Part shown: one piece after another, positions 25,320-35,688 of the stretch
Layout: the number at the start of each line of letters is the position of its first letter
How positions within the stretch are numbered: the first letter of the stretch is position 1
NCBI GenBank assembly: GCA_907163375.1
Contig: CAJQUW010012922.1
Location: forward strand, 1 to 64,000
DNA from: Prostheceraeus crozeri
Lineage: Eukaryota; Platyhelminthes; Polycladida; Euryleptidae
DNA: 64,000 nucleotides
Direction of reading: 5' to 3'
Translations under genes and position numbers: made by a program
Notes under the pieces: model-generated
The model's input: the letters and a program-made list of their open reading frames with translations, nothing else
Told to the model about the DNA's origin: nothing
Databases searched by the model: none

Positions 25320-26898
25320 GAGAAGCCGTGCGAGTTCCGTTGTACTAGCCGGGAGACAAAGGTTGTTACGGTCCAGACGTGAAAATAGTAATAAACAAAG
25401 TGCTCCAGGATATTCGGCAATTTCAGGTGGCAATAATTTTCTGATTATTTTTCATATCAGGGATGAGAATTTTAGGAATTAGCGGATTTGACGGTGATAT
25501 ACATGTATCTTATTAGTGAATCATATGAGAACAAATTAGTGTAGGAGTATTTTATCTATCAATGAACAAAAGATTCAGTAATGTTATAAATCATATGAAT
25601 CAAGCGAATCATTTGAGAACAAATTAGTGTATGAGTATTGAGTATGTTATCGCATCATTTCTTAGTAGTAGGCCTACAGCCATAGAGGGGCCCATTTGGA
25701 AGGAAAATTTTGTTGGTTCTGTGGCTTAAGAGAGTGAGGGCAGATACGCATATATTTTCATGACGTTCTATAAATATGTTCCATTTTATAAAGCCTGCAA
25801 TGTTCCCCCTACATCGATGGATTACTGCACTTTTTCTTAAATATGACATACATTTATATGGAAGGTTATTAAAATGTATGAGTAGAAGTTGTAGAACTGA
25901 CTGCGTAAGAAGAATTCTTGCAGAATCTGTGGTTCGGCTGACTAGTACTACAATGCTGTGCTCAAAGAAAGTGATGTCGCTCACGCATTAAATATCCAAA
26001 ATATTTCAGCATGGCCAAACGCCTTCCAGAAACCGGCACACGTAAATGACAACTATTATAGGCGATGAATATCCGATAACAATTATCTTAATTCTTACGT
26101 TATGAGAAAATATGTAGACTTTCCAATGTAAACAAATGTAGTTTCGCTCACGCTTTGAAATGGTTTTTAGTATTGAAAGTACTGTAGTTGTTTCAGCAAT
26201 GACTTCTTACACTCATACCTCGCGACCATGCAGTAGGCCTTTATGCCTTTTAAAGAGTAATTTCATGATGTATATGTATGTCTCTATGAAATTTCTTCTT
26301 AACCTCATCGGTAGGAATGCTGGTATTGGTTTGTGCAGTGTTCAATTAGATATCGCGCTTATTTATCAGAGGAACAGTCGTCGCTATCACGGAACAGACT
26401 AAACGGTCTGTCACAATATAAGTGTTATCTATATTTCTCATTCGTCTCGATGTCATTCCTACTTTTGTCCTTCATTTAATCGATTATCTACTTCTAATGT
26501 ATCTATGTGTAAGTAATTACCAAGTTATATTGTTAATGTTATTATTATAGATGCGTCTTGGCACAAGAACATTGATATTAAGAATTTCGAAAATATTCTC
26601 TGCACATTTTAATTCTCTGAAGGCCCTCATGATAGAAGAAATGGTTCGAAAAATGCTGTGATTTTATACATGTATATATTATGTCAACTGGGTATGACAA
26701 CATTTAAATCACTTATAGAAGTATCATGATATTATAATAGGCTGCAAGCATAGCCCTATTGTGAATCATTCATTTTAAAATATTTTGATTCGTACGTATG
26801 TACAAGAACTTAATTTCAAAATGCCACCTTGCTGTGTTATATGGAGCGACATTGGTTAGATGATCTCGTTTACCCCATCATCTACATTCAATTTTCAG
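25320..26898. other. No gene recognised
   Basis: No supported exon. The last 11 bases before 26899, CAATTTTCAG preceded by A, form an acceptor-like sequence just before the transposase start. Confidence 0.4.
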
Positions 26899-28905
26899 AT
26901 GAGTGTCAAACGCCGAAGAACAAGGCGAGAACTGAATAGAATTGTTGATAGGATATGCGATTCATCGGATTCTACTCATGAAATAGACGATGTTGATGTC
27001 GTAATTAAAGAAGATTCAACACCAGGTAGCAGTTTGACAGCGAATCCTGTTCATTATTGTATTAGCAACGAAGAAAGTTTTGAAGAATTCAGTTCGACTG
27101 AAATCAACTGTCAATTTGATTCATCTTGGAAAACCTCAGAGACCGAAAGTGATACTGACCTTGATTTCAGAAAAGATATGACTAAGGTCTTCAAAGAAAT
27201 TACTATCACCCAAAATGACCTAACAAGAGTACTGAAAGTACTGAATAAATATCATCCTGAACTGCCCGTTGATGCGCGAACACTCCTCAGTACTAATCAA
27301 GATAAAATAGAAACGAGAGCAGTACCTCCCGGAGAATATTATCATTTTGGACTGAAAACAGGTTTAGCGTTCGTTATTGAGCAACTGAAAATAAGTGATA
27401 CGTTGCGTCTGCAGTTCAACTTTGACGGGTTGCCCATTCACCGCAGTACTACTAAAGGATTATGGCCCATCTTATGTTCTCTATCGGGGCAGTCATCATC
27501 TATTTTTATCGTAGGTGTATATTATGGAGATCAGAAGCCCGAGGACCCTAATGATTATTTAAAGGACATGATTGAAGAATTGCAAGACATCTTGCGAAAT
27601 GGATTTAACGGTCTAAATGCGATTTTTCAGTGCTGTTCTTGCGATACGCCAGCTAGGCATTTTATACTTAATGTCAAATCACATGCCTCCTATTACGGTT
27701 GCGAAAGGTGTTCGCAAATGGGAATTACAATTGATCGAAGAAGGATTTTTCCTGAAGTCAACTTTCGTAAGCGTGATGACTCGACATTTAGATCTCGTGA
27801 ACACCCAAGTCATCATAAAGGTCCTTCTCCTTTCGAAATAATACCAGAAATCGACATGGTGACTAGTTTTCCATTGGATTATATGCACAGTGTGTGCAAA
27901 GGGGTCACATACAAATTATTAGAGGAGTTGAGGTCGGGTGAGCGCGAAAGGTTGTCTGCCCTGCAATTAAATCGTATGTCGTCATTGCTTCTTTCATTAC
28001 GGAATGATATAGTAGATGATTTCAGTAGACGTCCACGAAGTTTTAATCATTTGGGCATGTGGAAGGCTACGGAACTGCGCTTGTTCCTCTTGTATCTTGC
28101 TCCAGTTGTTTTGCCGAAGTTCTGCAGCGCAGAGTATTTCGAATGTTTCAATTCACTATCGGTAGTGATGCGCATACTTTGTTCTCCTCATAGCCGTGAC
28201 TACTTTATTTACGCTAGTGACCTATTGAGCCGAGTCGTATCACAAATTCGTGTCATTTTTGGTGAACGTTCTTTAGTGTATAATGTACATTCTCTGTGTC
28301 ATATCGCAGATGATGTGGAAAAGTTCGGATTGCTAGATTCATTTAGCTGCTTCCAGTATGAAAACTTTCTGCGTTTCCTGAAGCGGATTCTTCGGTCTCC
28401 GAGATATCCATTGCAGCAACTGGTGAGACGTGTGTCGGAGTTAGACCAATCTCTAGGTCACTGTCATCAGGAATTCAAGTTTGGAATAGAATTGACGAAA
28501 GAAATCCATCCCCAGAACTTACCGGCTTTCAATTTTCGCTCTAATGTGAAATTCTTCAGTACCTTGACTTTGAATTCAGGTTCAAGCTTTTGTGTCATAA
28601 GGGCCGACTCCCAAAACCAGTATGTATTCTTAAAGGGGGAATCATTCAAACCATTCAAAGTTTTATACTTTGCTCGGCATGAAGATACTGATAACATTTT
28701 TGTAGTTGGATGGATCCTTAGAGTGGTTGGTAATGCTTTCGATAATCCTCTACCTTCTGATAAAGTTGGTATTGCCAAGGTGTCTACATTAACCACTCAC
28801 TCGCCAGTTGTTGTTACTCTTTCAGACGTAGCTGGTAAGGGGATGTTGCTGAGAGAAAAATATTTTACATCCATTCTACATAGTCAGACATTATTTCGCT
28901 CTTAG
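26899..28905 (+). CDS. CMC (CACTA/EnSpm, Tnp2-like) transposase, intact
   Basis: A 668-residue protein, uninterrupted. The start is placed at the ATG of MSVKRRRTRREL, right after an AG acceptor; an in-frame ATG at 26860 is less likely. The basic/acidic N-terminus is followed by the DDE core. The first Asp is D176 in FNFDGLPIH, the second D249 in CDTPARHF, with a CERC zinc pair at 268-271; then PLDYMHSVCKGVTYKLLEEL near 325-345; and the probable catalytic Glu E488 in QYENFLRFLKR, followed by PLQQLVRR. These blocks match the animal CMC transposase family. A small second frame follows on the same strand, as in many animal EnSpm elements. I could not find 2-4 bp duplications or CACTA ends for it within the 20.75-kb unit. 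Confidence 0.88.
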   Translation: MSVKRRRTRRELNRIVDRICDSSDSTHEIDDVDVVIKEDSTPGSSLTANPVHYCISNEESFEEFSSTEINCQFDSSWKTSETESDTDLDFRKDMTKVFKEITITQNDLTRVLKVLNKYHPELPVDARTLLSTNQDKIETRAVPPGEYYHFGLKTGLAFVIEQLKISDTLRLQFNFDGLPIHRSTTKGLWPILCSLSGQSSSIFIVGVYYGDQKPEDPNDYLKDMIEELQDILRNGFNGLNAIFQCCSCDTPARHFILNVKSHASYYGCERCSQMGITIDRRRIFPEVNFRKRDDSTFRSREHPSHHKGPSPFEIIPEIDMVTSFPLDYMHSVCKGVTYKLLEELRSGERERLSALQLNRMSSLLLSLRNDIVDDFSRRPRSFNHLGMWKATELRLFLLYLAPVVLPKFCSAEYFECFNSLSVVMRILCSPHSRDYFIYASDLLSRVVSQIRVIFGERSLVYNVHSLCHIADDVEKFGLLDSFSCFQYENFLRFLKRILRSPRYPLQQLVRRVSELDQSLGHCHQEFKFGIELTKEIHPQNLPAFNFRSNVKFFSTLTLNSGSSFCVIRADSQNQYVFLKGESFKPFKVLYFARHEDTDNIFVVGWILRVVGNAFDNPLPSDKVGIAKVSTLTTHSPVVVTLSDVAGKGMLLREKYFTSILHSQTLFRS

Positions 28906-28956
28906 CAGCAATGTAACAGAAATAGAACCTTAAAAATACTTAACTAACAGCGCACA

Positions 28957-29170
28957 ATGTCTTTTCAGACGTATCACTTAGTCCAATTCATTGATGAATC
29001 AATTGAAGTTGTTTTGGACGATTGGATTGACGGAAGATTACAAGACAATCTCGCAATGGTGGCTTTCCCCCCGAAGCATCAGTATCGTTTACTGCGCCGA
29101 TATTTGCGTGATCAAAGTCCCTCACAATCAACGTGGATGACGTATAAAGTGAAAATCCTATTTTCTCATA
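28957..29170 (+). CDS. Second frame of the CMC element, first exon
   Basis: ATG at 28957 begins MSFQTYHLVQFIDESIEVV and later reads DDWIDG, FPPKHQYRLLRRYL and WMTYKVKILFSH, then meets a strong GTAAGT donor at 29171. The layout (short beta-rich start with VEVV and W, then a PP..P motif and W..Y.V) resembles the N-terminus of the small companion proteins of animal EnSpm elements, which often end in a DUF4806 domain. I did not find the DUF4806 exon, so the companion role is inferred from position and similarity of layout. Confidence 0.5.
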
Positions 29171-31284
29171 GTAAGTTTATACTATTCATAATAATAATAC
29201 GCTAATCGAAATTAAAAGCAATATAAAAGTACCTGGCGTTTACATCAGCTTGGGGGGAGCGACGTTGGAGGATAATTTTGAAAACCTTTATAACCGTAAA
29301 TTTTATCGAGAGAAACCTAAAAGCCTAAAAATACGTGTTTGTGAGCTGGGAGGCCTGAAATTATCAGTTTCAACTATACATGTTATTTACGCAGCTAATG
29401 GAGACTATCAATCTTTATTGCATTTTTCGAGATCAACATATCTAGGCTTGAGGGCAATGATATAGTTTTTGATCGAGGAAAATGCAATTAAGATAGATAT
29501 CTTTGCACTATTGTCTCTGATTTGCGTAGTAACTTCATATTGAACAGATCTAGTAGGCACCATGAGTATGTGATTGTTCATAAAATTTCTAAAATATGAG
29601 AGAAGCTAAAACTCCTAAAATCTGAGAGTCCGGCTAAAATTCGAAAAAAGTTTATAATACATGTATCTGCATTATTTCCATAAATCAGAAAAGGACTCGA
29701 ATTATGTGAAAATTGGTATAAATATTAAAATTATATATATTAAATAATTAAACATAATTGGTGAAATAATGGTGATCTTATATTATCTTTAATATGACTC
29801 GTACAACAATGGAAATTTAAAAGAGTTTATATTACATAAAGTTGATGGCTACAAGTATGAATGTATCAAATGCAATCAGATAGATTGGTGATTCTAAGGG
29901 AGGGATAAATCAAGAATTGTCGCATTCTAAATCTGCTTTAAGTACATACTAAAACAGCCACGGCGTTATCGAAACAAGCACTGTTCCTTCGATAAATCAA
30001 TGTTATTGTCTAAGTCTGTACTATCATTTCATGAAATTTTAAATTATAGCACATCATTTTGATATTTCTTTCTTTACCCATTCATTTGAAATTTCCAAAT
30101 AATGATTTTCCCAGAAAACGTATTAAGATATGGCTTAGCTTTTCATTCGTAAACTCGAGCAGACAAATGGTAATTATGAACCTAAATAAGAAGCTTATTC
30201 TTCATTCTATTCATATTTCAATAGGGAGCTTGAAGTAAAATTTTCGCTTAGTAACAGTAGTTGACGTTTGACGTTATTCGTTTCCTAACTTAGCGCAATC
30301 AGTCAATTATATAGGACTAATGTTCATAAATAAGTTACATTTCTCTATTTCTTCCGAGTATGCATAAATGTTATTATATGTGCGTTTTATATATAAAAAA
30401 AAATATATGCACATAAATATATGTGCGTTTTGCTAGAAGACCATATATGCTAGCTGATTACTTTTCGAGCTTGAATTGTTGACCTATGCGGGCAATTCGG
30501 TATTAGTATTTATTCAATATGACAGTAATCATTATATTCAAGGGTAAGTGCCGTCTTATTTCATAACTGAATATTGCCCGTAACCTCAGTGGTAACGTTG
30601 AATACATTGAAAGTCATTCATTGTTAGGTCATGTCGTGTTGGAGATGAATGTGCAACGCTCTTTGTAAGACAGCAGCAGTCATTTCAACAACCAATTAAA
30701 GCATTGAATCTATTAGCAATTTGCATGCCACAATTTTTGCCTTTATTTTCTTATGTGGATACGAAACTTCATGCAATTCGAGTAATTATTTCATGAGTCA
30801 GTGTTATTTGTAAGCTATGTCCGTACATATTTCATAAATAACTGAGAACGTCTCTGTTAACGAAATTCATGATAGTAACTTTCCTTGGGGCGCATCCGAA
30901 TTAGGTGCATTCGAAACAATTTTGTACGACAACCATTTTCACTTGACACCATAAAAAGTAGCAACGTTACAGGCTACAATGCAAAAAAGTTCATTTGTCT
31001 TACTACGATATTCGTTCATTATGATCGGTCGCCTAGTTGGATAACGATATGATTTTTTTGGAGAATTCTGTATCCGAGCATCTGGAATTACATATAATTA
31101 ATTTCTTACGATCCTCCTGAGTTATACAGGTGTAAGACACATTTGTTACGTAATTCATTTAGTTGTAACTAATTTTATCATCCCCATTCTCCATCTTTGT
31201 CTTCTTCACCAGATTACATTCAAAAAGAAATTCAGCTTCATGAGCAGCTTTGAACAAACCTCAGAAGCAATGCGCTTAATAATA
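29171..31284. other. No gene recognised
   Basis: AT-rich. A frame at 29250-29465 has no motif. A local inverted repeat of ATATATGTGCGTTTT type lies near 30380-30430. I found no continuation of the second CMC frame. Confidence 0.4.
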
Positions 31285-31470
31285 GTTCCTTAGCGATCCC
31301 GTGGACCACCAGCATCACTCAGGTTATCGAACTTTTTCTGTTGTTGCTGCAACTTGCTGGAATGAACTGCCACCTGACATTCGTTCCCTATGCAACACTG
31401 CTTATTTTAAGAAGACCCTCAAAAGCTATTTGTTCACGAAATGTGGGGCCGCTTTAAGCTTTCTTGTATA
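31285..31470 (+). pseudogene. LINE 3' fragment
   Basis: VAATCWNELPPDIRSLCNT followed by YFKKTLKSYLF and a stop at about 31470 is the typical C-terminal end of CR1/L2-type LINE polymerases (WNxLPxxIR ... FKxxLKxxLF). Only this tail is present. An open stretch at 31642-31826 downstream has an acceptor but no recognised product. Confidence 0.7.
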
Positions 31471-32730
31471 GGCGGGATATGAATATATGCATTATTATTA
31501 CATGTATTATCATTTTATCTACTGCTGAGGGACACCTTTGGTATATAAGCCTGTCCTCTTCCCTCATGCATTGATTTAAAAAATGATGTTCTGTGCATGC
31601 ATTTGACTGACTCTGTTACTCTGTGTTTTTGCAAATAAACAGTTATATTTGTGGGGCCGGTGTAAAGATCATAGAAGTAGATAATAGTACACTAGAATGG
31701 AAGTTTGATATCTTGCCTATGTACAATGATGGCACATGGAAAAATCTATGGTTTGTAGATCATATTCGATCTAAAACATTGTATCATAGTCAAACTATTT
31801 GCCAAGTTGGTTGTGGAAGTTGTTGACAGCAAATTACAGGATTCTCATGAAGAAAACTTTAAGTGAGATTGTGTCATTGTTTCATGTGAAATAGCCTACT
31901 ATTTCATGGATTAATATACTGTGTCTATTTGCACCAGTCATTGACAGCTATCATCCAATTTTTCAATGCTGGAATGCGGATCAAAAATTGGTTCACAGAG
32001 TCATAATTGAAAGTGATCGCTGTACTGGTTGCAAGAATATCTCAAGAATTCAAAGATAAAAATTCTAATTATTGGATAATTTCTCCTTCTAGCGGTTAAG
32101 AAACCTAGCACTTTCTGGAATAAACACATCGAAAGCTTCTTTACCGACAGTCATTTCTCAGATAAATGAAATGTCGCTGGATCCTTTCAATTAATCACTA
32201 AATGACTTATGTGATACAGTGTGATGATATTTTGGAAGCTCATATTCGAAAGCAAGCAAAGGTTTTGAAAACTGTTCAAATATATTGAACAGGGGACACC
32301 CTTTTAAGTTAAATGAATGCTCTGAGATTTCTTGGCCTCTGATTTCAAGCTGGAGCAATGCATGCTCTGTAAATCGACATTACAAGTTGCGTATGTGTCT
32401 GATTATACTCTTGATTGATTATTGGAGCGATATCTCAAGATGATGAACGAACAGAACGTTTTACAGGATTTCCTTCTTTGTCACCCTGTCGCCGCAGTAT
32501 TTTGTAAATTCACTATTGCTATTGTGTACATGATCCTTGGACAAGGGGCAATAATCCAGATCATAAATTGACTTGATAATTAAAAATGCCAACCCGAAAA
32601 CAAGAAAGCCAGTTCGCAAAATTTGCTTTTTGCCCCAACTAAGTTCCCCCGGAATGTGCCATAATTTTCATGCAATTTCCATTCTAGGACTTTCTATGGT
32701 ATTATTAATTTCTATGATATTTCGTTTCAG

Positions 32731-33018
32731 CGTCACAAACACAAGCTGGATACCACAGACAGGATAAAGCAGGTCATGATAGCGATTGGTGACGTTTTAA
32801 AGAGAATGCCACAACAACAGAAACGGAAATCGAACCTGATCAGTCAGATTGTTCGAGAATCCTCAACTACCCGAGCATCTCGGAGAATGAATGAGGTCAC
32901 CGACGTCACCGATTCAGTTGATGTGGACGGCTCGGACAACGACGAGTCAGTAGGTGAAGATTCGAAGAGCGAGCAAGAGGGGCCTGGTACGTGTAGTGAA
33001 CCAAGTCTTGCAGACTGA
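32731..33018 (+). CDS. Candidate terminal exon, charged nuclear-type tail
   Basis: After the acceptor TTTCGTTTCAG, an open frame starts RHKHKLDTTDRIKQVMIAIG, passes through a basic KRMPQQQKRKS stretch and ends in an acidic Ser/Asp/Glu region and TGA at 33016. Composition suggests a nuclear protein; no domain is recognised. Part of this exon is duplicated just downstream. Confidence 0.4.
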   Translation, partial: RHKHKLDTTDRIKQVMIAIGDVLKRMPQQQKRKSNLISQIVRESSTTRASRRMNEVTDVTDSVDVDGSDNDESVGEDSKSEQEGPGTCSEPSLAD

Positions 33019-33098
33019 AGGAACTGACTATTTTTCATAATCAAACAGATTGTAATTCATTTTTGTGATCATTCTGTTCAGGAATTGCTACTTGTATT

Positions 33099-33205
33099 CT
33101 TCGGCTTGGACATCGACGAGTCAGTAGATGAAGATTCGAAGAGCGTGCAAGAGGGGCCTGGCCTGGTACGTGTTGTGAACCAAGTCTTGCAGACTGAAGG
33201 AATTG
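33099..33205 (+). repeat. Partial duplication of the preceding exon
   Basis: GACGAGTCAGTAGATGAAG and the following 90 bp repeat the end of the exon at 32731-33018, including its stop-codon region and trailer, with small changes and a 5-bp GGCCT duplication that would shift the frame. Confidence 0.75.
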
Positions 33206-34767
33206 ACTATTTTGTCATAATCAAAGTACATTCATAATGAATCAGATTGTAATTCATTTTTGTGATCATTCTGTTCAGGATTTACTGCTTGTAATTTTAA
33301 AATTGTTTTCTCGACAAAGTATATAACTGTGTTCATGTAAATCAGCATGTTTTGACGTTCTCTAACAATTTTTAGTCCTCTATTTACTCTGAATTTACTA
33401 GGCTTCTGTTGTAGACGGAAAAACATTCAAATTTATGCAATATCTGGATTATAATAATCAAATGTAAGTGGATTAAATTACGAATATAAATCAATAATTC
33501 AGGCGGGTTTTATCGTAAAGACGACACAAAGGCGGCCTACATGTCGACTTTGCTGACGGGTTTAGGATATCAAGTCGACTTATAGTGGTCATAGTGAGAC
33601 GTAAAATAGCCGTGGACATAACGGTCACTGAAGTAACTAGTTAATTCAACTCGTCTTAAAGTCGTCCTTTTGTTTAAGGGGTTTATTCCGCTTGTCATGA
33701 GCATTCATGAAATTTGTTGTAATTGATCTTATCCCGACCATTTCCTTTTGTATTTTAAAAACTTTATCGCTTGGTCACATTTTTGGTCATTTAAGGTTCA
33801 TCGTAATAGGCTATACGCAAGCCTGTACAATTCTTACTTTTATACCTGTGACGTGAGATTTCCATGACACTTGAGATTCACTGTGTTTCAGCTATGCACA
33901 TGATCGCGGACTGCTGTTCAGACCTTTGTGTAGTGAGTGATGGTCTCCATTTTAACGTAATGCTGTGTTAATGAAATATACGACATTATGTCTGCAATCG
34001 GTCTACTTAACAATACCTTTGATTGTTTTCCGGATTTTACTTATACCTAACCGCGGTACCTTAAATTCACATATGCAGACAAACCTTTTCCCTTTGTATT
34101 CTACGGTTTCCATTGTTTCGTCCTATCAGCTAGACTATGGACAAGTATATCCAGTTGTTACATTTATTATACCTTCGATTGTTTTCCAGATATTAGTGAT
34201 GAATTACAAGCAACACTAATTATCAAGATTGCTGTTTTTTGCGGTGATTTTTAAGTACATTTGTAATTGTTTTGACTACAATTGGTTGACACAACTTAGT
34301 ACAGGCATTTTCAGCGATGTTCCTCTTTTCTATACCTTGTAGTTGTTTTTCTATATGCGCCTCGGACTGTCCGATCATTATCGTATCTAAGATATTCGGT
34401 CTTCATTGCATAAATGTCGCAAGTCATTTTTATTCTATCTGACCTTTCTATGCTGTGCTTCCTACTGTAATAGAGTATGTAAAAATTGAGAACTCGATAT
34501 TCATCTGTCGTCCTTCTCCCATGTCAACATTTGAATTTGGTGCAGCTATTGATTTTTGGAGTACCGCCTACATCAAGCTTTCCACCCGTGACCTTTATGA
34601 CGTACTCGGGCTTTTTTCCAGAGTTTTGTGCACCATTCTCAGCAGAGTTCATATTTTGATGGACAATAACATTTCTTGAAACAAAATATTGTTTCAACTC
34701 GTTTCACTGGTGGAAGATAGCGATTCAGCCGACAATTGAATTTTGAAACAAAACCATCGCATCGATG
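33206..34767. other. No gene recognised
   Basis: A loosely repeated phrase (GATTGTTTTCC with variants) occurs near 34020, 34175 and 34330. No exon or transposon ends supported. Confidence 0.4.
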
Positions 34768-35437
34768 ATGTAGTTACTATACAATAACCGGTATTTACCG
34801 GTCGTAGGAATGCTGGAGTGTCGGAGAAGTGTGTGTTCAAACTCAGACTGGATTAGTAGAACACTCTTCCACCGGTTAGAGGACTGTACAAACTCATTTT
34901 CCATGTAGCACCAATTGATTTGTTCATAGATGGGCAGTATTCTTGTAGTTACTGTACAATAACCGGTATTTACCGGTCGTAGGAGTGCTGGAGTGTCGGA
35001 GAAGTGTGTGTTCAAACTCAGACTGGATTAGTAGAACACTCTTCCACCGGTTAGAGCACTGTACAAACTCATTTTCCATGTAGCACCAAGAACTTTTCTG
35101 GAAAATCTTATCATTTTTTGAAAAAATCGGTTTTTGGCGGTTTTTTCCGGTTGTTCGTGTAAGGAAAGTGCTGGAAGTTGCTGTACAAACTCAGTTTTTT
35201 GCTCTTGTATCTAAATTTTTCCATCGGAATGCTGTACAAACTCGCTAACCAGGTACCACCAATACTTGCACCAATTTTTTCGAATTTAAATTTGAATTTT
35301 GAAGGTGAAAGAGTTCGAATTTTGGAAAACTTTTTGGCTGTACAAACTCTGCGTCATCAGTAGTACCTAAACATGTGGTTTCCTATTCTGTACAAACTCT
35401 ATTCAAAAAGTTGGTGTTGAAGTTGGTTCAACGACAT
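34768..35437 (-). repeat. Right inverted arm with six copies of the 12-bp motif
   Basis: Mirror of the left arm. CTGTACAAACTC, the complement of the 12-mer, occurs at 34884, 35059, 35181, 35232, 35338 and 35388. The inner 165-bp tandem duplication is present here too, so both arms share the same internal architecture. Confidence 0.9.
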
Positions 35438-35446
35438 CATTATCAT
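35438..35446. repeat. 9-bp direct repeat, right
   Basis: CATTATCAT, identical to 14675-14683. Confidence 0.7.
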
Positions 35447-35582
35447 GCAGGATTCAACATTGTTTGTGTGATACTTTATCTTTATTTTGAAGATGTACTA
35501 GTAACTAAATTATATCATAAATGATTGTCAAATCGTCATATAAATCAATGAAAATCTACATGATATACGTAGATCAATTTCT

Positions 35583-35688
35583 CTATTCGACCGTTTTCAG
35601 ATAAGAGTCAGTCAACCGCTCTTATCTGTCATCAGGAATAGAGGAAACCGGTTGACCGACTCTTATATATCCGTAACCGGTCGAATAG
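35583..35688. repeat. 106-bp foldback element
   Basis: CTATTCGACCG and AAGAGTCAGTCAACCG on the left mirror CGGTTGACCGACTCTT and CGGTCGAATAG on the right, with short indels. It sits about 140 bp outside the 20.75-kb unit. No duplication could be fixed. Confidence 0.8.

Larger units (their letters stand above)
14684..35437. mobile_element. 20.75-kb unit with long inverted arms and 9-bp duplication
   Basis: Both ends carry a near-identical inverted arm of about 670 bp. The outermost bases are ATGTCGTTGAA on the left and TTCAACGACAT on the right, and CATTATCAT flanks both sides. This is the structure of one large inserted DNA element. A 9-bp duplication with long arms is typical of Mutator-like (MULE/Rehavkus) elements, whereas CMC elements make 2-4 bp, hAT 8 bp and Polintons 6 bp. 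No Mutator-type transposase is visible inside, so it may be a non-autonomous carrier. Its contents include a hAT-derived element, a MITE, a minisatellite, a CMC transposase and unidentified exons. The alternative is two independent insertions of one repeat in opposite orientation; the matching 9-bp flanks argue against that. Confidence 0.65.

Noticed and set aside
14684-35437. Polinton/Maverick identity for the 20.75-kb unit
   Set aside because: Size and long inverted arms fit, but no polymerase B, integrase, packaging ATPase, protease or capsid-like frame is visible, and the 9-bp duplication does not fit the usual 6 bp.
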